Below are positions 5,775 to 14,162 of a stretch of 15,235 nucleotides of DNA, one piece after another. Origin of the DNA: Rickettsiales bacterium (GTDB lineage Bacteria > Pseudomonadota > Alphaproteobacteria > Rickettsiales > UBA1997). Under the pieces are notes generated by a model that saw nothing but the letters and a program-made list of their open reading frames with translations, was not told where the DNA came from and searched no databases. Both the position numbers and the translations under genes were made by a program. Within the stretch, counting starts at the first letter, position 1, and every line of letters starts with the position of its first letter. Location: assembly GCA_023262945.1 (NCBI GenBank), contig JALQXY010000004.1, forward strand, positions 1-15,235, in the 5' to 3' direction.

Positions 5775-8396
5775 TTAGTTAATAGAATTGTTTAATACAT
5801 ATTGCAAAATACCACCAGATTTGAAATATTCAACTTCACTTTGGGTATCTAACCTGCAAGTTAAATTAATTTTATGATTAGTGCCATCTTCTCTATTGAT
5901 AACACATGTCACATCTTGTTTTGGCTTTATACTAGAATTAATATCTAATATATCAATAACTTCATTACCTTTAATTTTTAAAGTAGAAAGAGACTGACCT
6001 TCTTTAAAGCACAGAGGTAAGACGCCCATTCCAATCAAATTAGAACGATGTATTCTTTCAAAACTTTGCGCAATAACAGCTTTAATACCAAGTAATTTTG
6101 TACCTTTAGCAGCCCAATCACGAGATGATCCGGTGCCATATTCTTTACCAGCAAATATAACTAAAGGTATTGATAATTTTTTATAAGACATAGCAGCATC
6201 ATAAAAATATGCTTCATTGCCATTTATATCCTTAGAATAACCGCCTTCTTTTTTACTTTCTAATAGTAAATTCTTAATTCTAATATTGGCAAAAGTACCT
6301 CTCATCATAACTTCATGATTACCTCGACGCGAACCGTAAGAATTAAAATCTGATTTATTAACAGACTTATCATTTAAATATTTTGCAGCAGCAGAATTAG
6401 TAGATATACTACCAGCTGGAGAAATATGATCAGTAGTAACAGAGTCACCAAGTAAAGCAATTATTCTAGCAGATTTAATATTCGTGATATTGTTATCTAA
6501 ATTTTTGAAGAATTCTGGCAACCTTATATAGGTACTGCTCTGTTCCCATTTGTAAGTATCGGATTTAGTAACTTTGATCTTTTGCCAACTCTCATCTCCC
6601 ATAAAAAGATTTGCATATTTTTTGGCAAAGATATCAGAAGTAACGCAGGATTCAATAATTTTTTTAATATCTGATGATTTTGGCCAGATATCTTTTAGAA
6701 AAACATCATTACCATTTTTATCTTTTGCTATTGATTGGTTAGCAACATTAATTTTTAAATTACCGGCCAAAGCATAAATCATAACCAAAGGCGGAGATGC
6801 AAGATAATTAGCTTTAACTAATTGGTGAATACGACCTTCAAAATTTCTATTACCAGATAGAACAGCTCCTACTATTAAATCATTGTCATTGATCTCTTTT
6901 TCAATTTTTGGCTCTAAAGGTCCAGAATTGCCAATACAAGTAGCACACCCAAAACCAACAATATTGAATCCTAATTGATCAAGATATTGCTGAAGACCTG
7001 ATTTAGATAGATACTCACTAACAACCTGAGAACCTGGAGCAAGAGAGGTTTTGACATGCGGCTTTATTTTTAAGCCAAGTTCCACCGCCTTTTTAGCAAT
7101 AAGGCCAGCAGCAATTAGAACAGAAGGATTGGACGTATTAGTGCAAGAAGTAATAGCAGCAATTACAATATCACCATTTTTTAATGACGAGTTAGTGTTA
7201 TTTGATTTAGTTTTTTGACTCTGCTCAAGATCAATAAAAGAACTAGGAATTTGATCTATATCAGATCTATCTTGAGGTCTTTTAGGGCCTGATAAGCTTG
7301 GTTTAATTTTAGAAATATCAAGCTCAATAATTTTTGAGAAATTAGGAGTAAAATCGTAATCTTCAACAAAAGCACCCTGTGCTTTACTATATTCTTTAAC
7401 GATATTGATTTGCTCTTCACTGCGATTTGTTAATCTAAGGTAATCTAAAGTTATTTCATCAAGTGGAAATATACCACAAGTTGCACCATATTCTGGAGCC
7501 ATGTTAGAAATTGTAGCTCTATCAGCTAATGATAGATTTTTAAGTCCAGAACCGAAGAATTCGACAAATTTACCAACTACACCATGATTTCTTAAAATTT
7601 GTGTAATATTTAAAACTAAATCAGTTGCAGTTAGACCTTCTTGCAATTTGCCAACAAGTTTAAATCCTACAACTTCTGGAATAAGCATTGATATTGGCTG
7701 ACCGAGCATTGCCGCTTCAGCCTCAATTCCACCAACACCCCAACCTAATACTCCTAAGGCATTAACCATTGTAGTATGACTATCTGTACCAACTACGGTA
7801 TCAAAAAGAAGAAGATTATCTTGATTTACTTTGGAGCTAACAATGGTAGCTAATTTTTCAATATTAACTTGATGGCAAATGCCATTTCCAGGAGGAACAA
7901 CATTAAGATTTTCAAAAGATTCTTGCGCCCATTTTAAGAATTTATAACGCTCTAAATTTCTACTATATTCTTGATCGATGTTTTTTTGCAAAGAATCTTT
8001 TGAACCATAATAATCAACCTGCAAAGAATGATCTATTACTAAATCAACTGGAACTAAAGGGTTGATTTTTTTAGGATCCTTTTTCATATTTACAACCGCA
8101 TCACGCATTGCCGCTAAATCAACTACAGCAGGAACTCCAGTAAAATCTTGCATCAGAACCCTTGATGGTGCAAAGGAAATTTCGCATCTTTGCTGCGAAT
8201 CTTTTGCTGAATCTATTAAAGAAATTAGATGATCTTTGGTAATTTCTTGATTATCTAAATTACGTGCCAAGTTTTCTAGTAAAATTTTAAGACTATATGG
8301 CAATCTATCTATATTACGACCAAGGCTTTGAGAAATTTTATTTAAATCATAATAATTGTATGATTTACCATTTATGTTAAGAATTGATTTTATCAT
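5775..8396 (-). CDS. acnA: Aconitate hydratase A
   Basis: TCA-cycle enzyme that converts citrate to isocitrate through cis-aconitate, using a [4Fe-4S] cluster. The 873-aa product has the usual AcnA/IRP1 length and layout. The early motif QDFTGVPAVVDLAAMRDA lies at 83-100 and GTDSHTTMVNALGVLGWGVGG at about 203-223. The cluster ligands are C418 (AITSCTNTS) and C484/C487 (GFGCATCIGNSGP), and SGNRNFEGR is at 514-522. The C-terminal swivel domain contains GDSVTTDHISPAG (650-662) and GSSRDWAAKG (756-765). All catalytic motifs look intact. It is first in a tight pair with hpf (3 nt). The upstream gap to the Tim44-like gene is 114 nt and probably holds the promoter, but no clear -35/-10 pair stands out. 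Confidence 0.98.
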   Translation of the reverse strand: MIKSILNINGKSYNYYDLNKISQSLGRNIDRLPYSLKILLENLARNLDNQEITKDHLISLIDSAKDSQQRCEISFAPSRVLMQDFTGVPAVVDLAAMRDAVVNMKKDPKKINPLVPVDLVIDHSLQVDYYGSKDSLQKNIDQEYSRNLERYKFLKWAQESFENLNVVPPGNGICHQVNIEKLATIVSSKVNQDNLLLFDTVVGTDSHTTMVNALGVLGWGVGGIEAEAAMLGQPISMLIPEVVGFKLVGKLQEGLTATDLVLNITQILRNHGVVGKFVEFFGSGLKNLSLADRATISNMAPEYGATCGIFPLDEITLDYLRLTNRSEEQINIVKEYSKAQGAFVEDYDFTPNFSKIIELDISKIKPSLSGPKRPQDRSDIDQIPSSFIDLEQSQKTKSNNTNSSLKNGDIVIAAITSCTNTSNPSVLIAAGLIAKKAVELGLKIKPHVKTSLAPGSQVVSEYLSKSGLQQYLDQLGFNIVGFGCATCIGNSGPLEPKIEKEINDNDLIVGAVLSGNRNFEGRIHQLVKANYLASPPLVMIYALAGNLKINVANQSIAKDKNGNDVFLKDIWPKSSDIKKIIESCVTSDIFAKKYANLFMGDESWQKIKVTKSDTYKWEQSSTYIRLPEFFKNLDNNITNIKSARIIALLGDSVTTDHISPAGSISTNSAAAKYLNDKSVNKSDFNSYGSRRGNHEVMMRGTFANIRIKNLLLESKKEGGYSKDINGNEAYFYDAAMSYKKLSIPLVIFAGKEYGTGSSRDWAAKGTKLLGIKAVIAQSFERIHRSNLIGMGVLPLCFKEGQSLSTLKIKGNEVIDILDINSSIKPKQDVTCVINREDGTNHKINLTCRLDTQSEVEYFKSGGILQYVLNNSIN

Positions 8397-8431
8397 GATA
8401 TTTTATTTATATGAAAATCTTTAATTTTGGT

Positions 8432-8460
8432 TTTTAACAAAGAAATTTTCTAGGTTAAAA
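8432..8460. repeat. Interrupted palindrome between the Tim44-like gene and acnA
   Basis: Arms TTTTAAC (8432-8438) and GTTAAAA (8454-8460) enclose a second short inverted repeat. It lies about 50 nt downstream of the Tim44-like stop codon and 36 nt upstream of acnA. It may be a weak terminator or an operator. The stem is nearly all A/T and has no T-run after it on the minus strand, so the call is weak. Confidence 0.3.
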
Positions 8461-8510
8461 TAAAAAAAAATTAAACAAAAAATATAAACTTAAAAATAGT
8501 ATTACTTTTC

Positions 8511-9206
8511 TTAAATATTATAATCGGTATTATTTACTATCCAATTTGGATTGTTAGATTTAAGATCTTTTTTAAATGTCCAGATATCTTCAACTTGATT
8601 AATCTCATCTTTTGAGCCAACTATTATATCTCCTTGTGAATTGCTGATGTAGTTTATTTGTTGCGATATAAATTTTACAGCAATTAAGGCAAAATTATTG
8701 TCAATATTAGCTGACATTACACAGACTTCGTCAAATGAAATAATATTAGTGACAAGGCTTTTTCCTTGGGCTTTTCTTTTATCGTTAACATCTTTGAATC
8801 CTTGATAAATCTTATCGGAAAGTAGAAATTTTACTTTTTGCAACTCATCTGCAGCAAAGGCTCTTAAAATTGACTCAAATGCAGTTTTGGCACCTTCGAT
8901 AAAAAACTGATTTGTAATTTGAAGCTTTTGCAATATATCTTTTAAAGCCTTTTTACTAGAATTATCAAGATTTTGTATTTCCGAATCAGTAAAAAGCTCT
9001 GCATTTTGACTGTTGAATTGACTATCTTTAGTGGTTTTATATCCAATAATCTTGTCAGGTGCTTGTGATTTAGGTTTTTGAGATGATTTTATATTGATAA
9101 TTTTAGCTTCAATATCTCTTTTTTCTTCTTCATCTATCTTGCCAAGCTGCTTGTTTAGCTTAAAAAATAGATAAAAGGCTATTGCTGCAAAAATAATTAT
9201 ATCCAC
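8511..9206 (-). CDS. Tim44/TimA-like domain protein, membrane-anchored
   Basis: The 231-aa product begins with one hydrophobic segment (about 2-16) followed by a charged, flexible linker (about 17-85). A Tim44-like domain follows (about 88-228), with the helix FIEGAKTAFESILRAFA (102-118), the segment FDEVCVMSA (158-166) and the C-terminal strand pair EDIWTFKKDL and NWIVNN. Tim44-domain proteins of this layout (TimA) are typical of Alphaproteobacteria and are related to the C-terminal domain of mitochondrial Tim44, which tethers Hsp70 to the import motor. The bacterial role is poorly defined; a membrane adaptor or protein-assembly role is inference. The start is GTG, supported by the membrane segment right behind it, with no clear Shine-Dalgarno site. 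It follows tRNA-His by 39 nt on the same strand. Confidence 0.85.
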   Translation of the reverse strand: MDIIIFAAIAFYLFFKLNKQLGKIDEEEKRDIEAKIINIKSSQKPKSQAPDKIIGYKTTKDSQFNSQNAELFTDSEIQNLDNSSKKALKDILQKLQITNQFFIEGAKTAFESILRAFAADELQKVKFLLSDKIYQGFKDVNDKRKAQGKSLVTNIISFDEVCVMSANIDNNFALIAVKFISQQINYISNSQGDIIVGSKDEINQVEDIWTFKKDLKSNNPNWIVNNTDYNI

Positions 9207-9245
9207 AAATAAAAGATTTATTGTTTAATTTGGTAAAAAAGTAAA

Positions 9246-9323
9246 TGGGGCAAGCGACGGGTTTCGAACCCGCGACCTCTAGAACCACAACCTAGCGCTC
9301 TAACCAGCTGAGCTACACCTGCC
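9246..9323 (-). tRNA. tRNA-His (anticodon GTG)
   Basis: The minus strand folds into a complete cloverleaf. The acceptor strand GCAGGTG pairs with CGCTTGC (two G-T wobbles). The D-arm starts TAGCTCAG, the anticodon stem is CTAGG/TCTAG with loop TTGTGGT (anticodon at plus 9286-9288), and the T-arm is GCGGG-TTCGAAA-CCCGT. An extra encoded G stands at position -1 opposite C73, the usual bacterial histidine identity pair, and CCA is encoded at the 3' end (plus 9246-9248). It lies between aroA and the Tim44-like gene, on the same strand as both. Confidence 0.97.
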
Positions 9324-9375
9324 ACAAAAAAGATTAAATGACAATTTTAAATTACTTTTAATTAAAGATTACTTA

Positions 9376-10719
9376 TTAAATAGCAAAAAAGTCAATCCCA
9401 ATTTCATTAAAAATCTTAGTAAAATCAGGAAAGCTAGTTTTGATCATACTATAATCATCTATTTCTAATCCTGATTCCATTGTTAATCCCATTACTAAAA
9501 AAGACATAGCAATTCTATGATCCATTGCTGTTTTAATTTGAGGCTGTTTTTTGTGATTCTGAGTTTGTCCTTTTATTTCGATAAAATCATCACCTACAGA
9601 TAATTCAACGCCACATAGAGATAGATTGTTAGCAATCATAGCTAGGCGATCACTTTCCTTAACACGCAATTCAGCTAGTCCATTCATTCTAGTAACCCCA
9701 ACTGCATTAGCAGCCGCAACGGCTAAAATAGGGTATTCATCAATCATACTTGCAGCTCTTGCAGCGGGAACGTTAACTGCTCTTAAATTGCTGCTTTTTA
9801 CTCTTATATCAGCAACCTCTTCGCCGCAAATTTGCCTTTTATTGAATAACTCAATATCAGCGCCCATTTCTAATAATGTTTCAATAATACCAAATCTTAA
9901 AGGATTTATACCGATATTTGGCAAAGTGATGTCTGAGTCTTTAACTAAAGTAGCCGCTACAATAAAAAAAGATGCCGAAGAAATATCTGATATTACATCA
10001 ATATCTTTGGCAGCAAATTCATTAAATCCTCTGCATTCAATTATAGTTCCGTCTTTTTCATTTTTTTGCTTTAAATCAAGACCCAAGTAACGCATCATAA
10101 TCTCGCTATGATCACGACATTTTTTTGGCTCGTAAATCGTTGTGGTGCCCCTTGTTGCTAAAGCAGCTAATAATATACAACTTTTAATTTGAGCTGAAGG
10201 AGTTTTCATCTCATATTCGATTGGAATAGATTCATCGGTTCCAATAATAGCAAATGGCATTAATTTATCTTGTCTTGCAACTATTTGAGCGCCAAACCTC
10301 TTTATTGGATCAAATATTCTAGACATTGGGCGCGCTCTAAGTGATGAATCTCCAGTAAAAAAAGTGGTAAAATCATATGGAGCTACTAGTCCAGCAAGTA
10401 ATCTTGCGGCAGTTCCAGAATTACCCATATCTAAGATATCGCAAGGCTCCATCAAGCCAACAATACCAGAACCATTGACTAGCCAATGATCGTCATTTCT
10501 AACGATATCAACGCCCATCAATTCAAGAGCGTGAGCTGTATTTAGCACATCTTCACCTTTTAATAAACCGGTAATTTTAGTTTGACCATTTGCTAAAGCA
10601 GCAAAAATTAAAGAACGGTGAGAAACTGATTTGTCTCCAGGGATTTTTATTTCTCCCTTTAGGGCGATATCAAGTTTTCTTGATTTTAATGGCTTTGGAT
10701 TATCTATAATTAAAGACAT
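9376..10719 (-). CDS. aroA: 3-phosphoshikimate 1-carboxyvinyltransferase (EPSP synthase)
   Basis: Transfers enolpyruvate from PEP to shikimate-3-phosphate, the sixth step of the shikimate pathway. The 447-aa product carries IPGDKSVSHRS (26-36, with K30), GNSGTAARLLAG (99-110), SLRARPMSRI (126-135), SAQIKSCILLAA (175-186), MIDEYPILAVAAA (325-337, catalytic D327), LRVKESDRL (351-359, E355) and DHRIAMSFLVMG (400-411). The RVKESDRL, SFLVMGL and IKTSFPDF segments resemble the alphaproteobacterial (Agrobacterium CP4-like) type. The residue at the CP4 Ala100 position is glycine (G102), the ordinary state. The gene starts 3 nt after the nuoN stop codon, so it is probably co-transcribed with nuoM-nuoN although the functions are unrelated. 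Confidence 0.97.
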   Translation of the reverse strand: MSLIIDNPKPLKSRKLDIALKGEIKIPGDKSVSHRSLIFAALANGQTKITGLLKGEDVLNTAHALELMGVDIVRNDDHWLVNGSGIVGLMEPCDILDMGNSGTAARLLAGLVAPYDFTTFFTGDSSLRARPMSRIFDPIKRFGAQIVARQDKLMPFAIIGTDESIPIEYEMKTPSAQIKSCILLAALATRGTTTIYEPKKCRDHSEIMMRYLGLDLKQKNEKDGTIIECRGFNEFAAKDIDVISDISSASFFIVAATLVKDSDITLPNIGINPLRFGIIETLLEMGADIELFNKRQICGEEVADIRVKSSNLRAVNVPAARAASMIDEYPILAVAAANAVGVTRMNGLAELRVKESDRLAMIANNLSLCGVELSVGDDFIEIKGQTQNHKKQPQIKTAMDHRIAMSFLVMGLTMESGLEIDDYSMIKTSFPDFTKIFNEIGIDFFAI

Positions 10720-10722
10720 TAG

Positions 10723-12201
10723 TTAATAAGGCATAAAATTGGCTATAGTATCAAGCACCGGTTTTATAAAAAATATTAGAAGAATGTTAAATAAAGCAGT
10801 AATCATAATAATAATTTTTGAATTAAAGTTTTTGTCAAGAATAATAGTATCACTTACTTCATCAAAATACATTATTTTAACTATTCTTAGATAATAATAA
10901 GCAGAAATGACACTGAACAATATAGCAATGATTGCTATATATAAAAAACCACCATAAATAGCGGCTGATAATACATAAAATTTAGAAAAAAAGCCCGCTA
11001 ATGGAGGAATTCCAGCGCTAGAAAACATCAAAACTGATAAAGCAAAAGCCATTTTAGGATTTTTTGAAGCTAAACCAGAAAGAGATTTTATGTTATATAT
11101 TTCATCTGACTTACTATCATTCTCATGATTATATTCCTTTTTATCTTTACTAATGATAATATTAAGAAAACCAAAAGTACCTATTGATATTATGGTATAA
11201 ATAATAGTATAAAATATTGCGTTAGAGAAGCCATATTTTGAAAATATCGCTAATGACAGTAAAATAAAACCAACATGTCCAATTGAGCTATAAGCAAGGA
11301 GACGCTTTAAGTTATTTTGAAAAATTGCACCAAAACTACCAACCAAAAAAGAAAGTAAAGATATAACAATAAATATTTTACTAATTCCAGTCCACATAAA
11401 ATTAAAATTTATCAATATATTGATAAACGCTATAATTATGGTAAATTTAGTTACAGTAGCAAAGAATGTGGTAACAATCGAAGCACTACCCTCATAAACA
11501 TCTGGTGACCACATATGAAAAGGTGCGGCAGCAATCTTGAAGAACATTGCCGTTGCAACTAATACAAAACCAACTACTACCCCTATTGGTATTTTTTTTA
11601 TAATTTCTACATCCGAAGAATTGTAAAGATTGGCAATAGCGGTAAAATTAGTGGTACCACTATAACCATAAATTAACGATATTCCAAATAGCAATATAGC
11701 AGAAGCCAAGCTACCTAATACAAAATATTTTACACCAGCTTCAGCTGATTTATAGGATTTTCGATTTATAGCAGCTAAAACATATAATGATAACGCCTGC
11801 AACTCTAAAGCTAAATAAAATAACAAGAAATCATTAGCTGAAATCATTAACATACCACCAATTGTGGCTAAAAAAATTAACGCCATAAATTCAGCGCTTA
11901 TTTTTGATTCGATAATAACAAAGTTAACTGCAAATAATAAGACGGCCGTTAATATAAGAATTATAAATGATTTTATATAAGAAGTGAAAAAATTAACTTT
12001 AATCATTTCGTTAAAGGCTGTGGTCTCTAAGGTAAAGTTTTGACTAATTGCTAAAAGAGCCAATGTGCATATTAATAAAGACACAAGATGGTTGACATAA
12101 TTAATATTAGAAAATTTTTTACGAAGAAACACATCAATCATTAAAAATAAAGAGGCGCCGCCAAATAAATATATTTCTGGTAATAAAAGTTGCAAATTCA
12201 T
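10723..12201 (-). CDS. nuoN: NADH-quinone oxidoreductase subunit N
   Basis: Antiporter-like proton-pumping subunit of respiratory complex I in the inner membrane. The 492-aa product is almost entirely hydrophobic, with about 14 membrane helices as the family expects. Visible key residues are E133 in YLALELQALSLY, K222 in MFFKIAAAPFHMW and K252 in ATVTKFT, matching E. coli NuoN E133, K217 and K247. FHMWSPDVYEGS and LLAYSSIGHVGF are typical. A hydrophilic stretch (about 350-365, HENDSKSDE) lies in a loop between helices. Its ATG follows the nuoM stop codon with no gap (TAG-ATG), so translation is probably coupled. aroA follows 3 nt after its stop. Confidence 0.97.
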   Translation of the reverse strand: MNLQLLLPEIYLFGGASLFLMIDVFLRKKFSNINYVNHLVSLLICTLALLAISQNFTLETTAFNEMIKVNFFTSYIKSFIILILTAVLLFAVNFVIIESKISAEFMALIFLATIGGMLMISANDFLLFYLALELQALSLYVLAAINRKSYKSAEAGVKYFVLGSLASAILLFGISLIYGYSGTTNFTAIANLYNSSDVEIIKKIPIGVVVGFVLVATAMFFKIAAAPFHMWSPDVYEGSASIVTTFFATVTKFTIIIAFINILINFNFMWTGISKIFIVISLLSFLVGSFGAIFQNNLKRLLAYSSIGHVGFILLSLAIFSKYGFSNAIFYTIIYTIISIGTFGFLNIIISKDKKEYNHENDSKSDEIYNIKSLSGLASKNPKMAFALSVLMFSSAGIPPLAGFFSKFYVLSAAIYGGFLYIAIIAILFSVISAYYYLRIVKIMYFDEVSDTIILDKNFNSKIIIMITALFNILLIFFIKPVLDTIANFMPY

Positions 12202-13689
12202 CTATTTAATAAGGTAAATTTTTGTTATTGATTCCACTGGAATGGCAAAAAAATCGAGTAAAATATTTGGCGCAATACCAAATATAATTACTAAAATTGC
12301 CATAATAGACAGAGTAGTAAATTCTGATTTATTTAGGTCTACAAATTGTGTTATTTTTTGATTAGTGATTTCACTAAACCATACTCTTTTGTAAAGCCAC
12401 AACATATAACAAGCTCCTAACACAACACCAGTTGCTGCTAGTATAGCGGTTATTTTACTTGATTGAAAAGATCCAATTATAACTAAAAATTCACCAATAA
12501 AACCACTTGTTCCAGGTAAACCAACGGATGCCATGGTGAATATCATTGCTAATAAAGCAAAATTAGGCATTTTATCGGCTATTCCACCCATTTCTTTTAT
12601 TTTTTTAGTCTTTAGGCGATCATATATTACACCAACACATATGAATAGAGCGGCGGATACTAATCCATGACTTAGCATTTGCATTATTGCTCCATCAAGA
12701 GATTGACGATTAAAACTAAATATCCCAATAGTTACAAAGCCCATATGAGCAACTGAAGAATAGGCAATCATTTTCTTTATATCGTCTTGCATTAGGGCAA
12801 CAAAGGAAGCATAGATAATAGCAATAACGCTTAAGGTAAAAATTAAAGGAGCAAAATAAACAGAGGCCTCGGGGAAAAATGGCAAAGAAAATCTGATAAA
12901 TCCATACGCACCTAATTTAATTAAAACTCCAGCCAAAATAACCGAGCCCGCAGTTGGGGCTTGCACATGAGCATCTGGTAGCCAGCTATGCATTGGAAAC
13001 ATAGGAACTTTAACAGCAAAAGATGCAAAAAAAGCCAACCATAGCCATTTTTGATAAGATAAAGACAAATATTGAGGTAAAATATAAGATAATTTATTAA
13101 TATCGGTAGTCCCTGTATATAAATATAAACAAATTATAGCAATTAAAAATAATAAGGATCCTAATATGGTATATAAAAAGAATTTATAAGAAGCATAGAC
13201 TCTATTTTCTCCACCCCATATACCTATAACCAAAAACATCGGTATTAAAGATGCTTCAAAAAATATATAGAAAAATAATAAATCCAAAGAACAGAAAGCA
13301 CCGATGACGCAGCCTTCAATTAATAAAAAACAAACCGCAAATTCTTTGAATCTAAAACTAATAGATTTACGACTAATAATTAAACATATTGGAGTAAGAA
13401 AGGAAGTTAAAACAATCATTAACAAAGATATTCCATCAATACCAACAAAGTATTTTATATCATGATATGAAATAAAGTTTTGAACTTCAAGAAATTGAAA
13501 ACCATTTACAGATTTATCAAACGATTGCAGCAAAAATAAAGAACAAATAAAAACTAATATTGAAGAAATAAGAGAAAAGTAATAACACAAAGAAATTCTC
13601 TTAGAATCAATAAAAAGCATTAAGATTCCTGTGATAATTGGCAAGAAAATTAAGCAAGATAATATTGGTGGATTATCTAATAAATTCAT
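12202..13689 (-). CDS. nuoM: NADH-quinone oxidoreductase subunit M
   Basis: Antiporter-like proton-pumping subunit of complex I. The 495-aa product has about 14 membrane helices and the family's key residues: E145 in FFEASLIPMF, K227 in FAVKVPMFPMHSWLPDAH, K258 in GVLIKLGAYG and E400 in GFIGEFL, corresponding to E. coli NuoM E144, K234, K265 and E407. IAYSSVAHMGF and HGLVSAALF are also typical. It directly precedes nuoN. The usual upstream neighbour nuoL is absent: about 280 nt of noncoding DNA precede the start, and then a compositional break. No Shine-Dalgarno sequence is visible before the ATG. Confidence 0.98.
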   Translation of the reverse strand: MNLLDNPPILSCLIFLPIITGILMLFIDSKRISLCYYFSLISSILVFICSLFLLQSFDKSVNGFQFLEVQNFISYHDIKYFVGIDGISLLMIVLTSFLTPICLIISRKSISFRFKEFAVCFLLIEGCVIGAFCSLDLLFFYIFFEASLIPMFLVIGIWGGENRVYASYKFFLYTILGSLLFLIAIICLYLYTGTTDINKLSYILPQYLSLSYQKWLWLAFFASFAVKVPMFPMHSWLPDAHVQAPTAGSVILAGVLIKLGAYGFIRFSLPFFPEASVYFAPLIFTLSVIAIIYASFVALMQDDIKKMIAYSSVAHMGFVTIGIFSFNRQSLDGAIMQMLSHGLVSAALFICVGVIYDRLKTKKIKEMGGIADKMPNFALLAMIFTMASVGLPGTSGFIGEFLVIIGSFQSSKITAILAATGVVLGACYMLWLYKRVWFSEITNQKITQFVDLNKSEFTTLSIMAILVIIFGIAPNILLDFFAIPVESITKIYLIK

Positions 13690-13970
13690 TATCGGTAATA
13701 ATTTATGAATATAAAATACTATCTTTCAAAGTTAAATACAGCAAGATTTGATAAGTTTTGTAACAAAATCTTGATAACTATGAATATATTGTGTAAATAG
13801 CTTCTTTTAAATAAAGAACTTAATTTAGTCTCATTAATCAAGTAAAAAATAAAAAATCAATGTCACTTTTTACTAATGATAAAATTTATAATCAACTTTC
13901 AATTAACCAAATTATTAAATTGATTTTATCAGATTTCAAAAATATTAGCCTAATTGCACTCTTTAAAGAA
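13690..13970. other. Noncoding region upstream of nuoM, ending at a compositional break
   Basis: I find no convincing coding frame on either strand up to the foreign-looking fragment. No trace of a nuoL C-terminus is visible. The region should contain the nuoM promoter, though no good -35/-10 pair can be picked out. An inverted repeat lies at 13742-13773. The junction with the right-hand DNA falls near 13,960-13,985, where the dioxygenase-like frame stops making sense. Confidence 0.5.
13742..13773. repeat. Inverted repeat upstream of nuoM
   Basis: Arms CAAGATTT (13742-13749) and AAATCTTG (13766-13773) are perfect complements. A second stem TTTTG/CAAAA overlaps the right arm, so two alternative folds are possible. 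It lies 53-84 nt before nuoM, in the likely promoter or 5' untranslated region, and may be an operator or leader hairpin. The repeat is seen; the role is inference. Confidence 0.35.
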
Positions 13971-14095
13971 TAATTATACCAATTAAAAAATTCATGTTTA
14001 TATTCATTTATTTCATTTTGATCATATACATTATTTATTATGGTATATCCATTTTCTTTTAATTCTTTAATATTATTTTCTATATTTATACTCAT
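13892..14095 (-). pseudogene. Truncated phytanoyl-CoA dioxygenase-like gene (5' fragment)
   Basis: The open frame is 67 aa. The first 41 residues, including KENGYTIINNV and INEYKHEFFNWYN, resemble the N-terminus of PhyH-family Fe(II)/2-oxoglutarate dioxygenases. From about residue 42 the sequence no longer looks like the family and stops at codon 68, and neither other minus-strand frame continues it. A full PhyH protein needs 200 or more residues with a HxD...H iron site, none of which is present. The break falls at about 13,970, the same place as the change to bacterial DNA. It diverges from the hydrolase gene across a 67-bp spacer. The family call rests on a short segment and is tentative. 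Confidence 0.4.
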
Positions 14096-14162
14096 AGTTG
14101 ATTTAAAAATAATATATTATTATTTTTATATAAAAATAATAATTTATTTTTATTTATTAAAA
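14096..14162. promoter_or_regulatory. AT-only divergent intergenic spacer
   Basis: This 67-bp spacer between two divergent genes has just two G/C bases. It includes a perfect 10-bp inverted repeat AAAAATAATA (14105-14114) with TATTATTTTT (14118-14127), and a short palindrome TTTTTATATAAAAA. It must hold both promoters if the genes are real. No bacterial -35 element or Shine-Dalgarno sequence is visible. The context AAAATG before the hydrolase resembles viral or eukaryotic start contexts. Confidence 0.4.

Noticed and set aside
9626..10090. 154-codon plus-strand open frame
   Set aside because: It lies wholly opposite aroA, whose motifs are intact. It has no family signature or ribosome binding site and is a shadow of the aroA codons.
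14040..14162. N-terminal extension of the hydrolase to an upstream ATG
   Set aside because: The extra 41 residues are Ile/Tyr/Phe-rich translation of AT-only spacer and overlap the divergent frame. The signal peptide starts cleanly at 14163.
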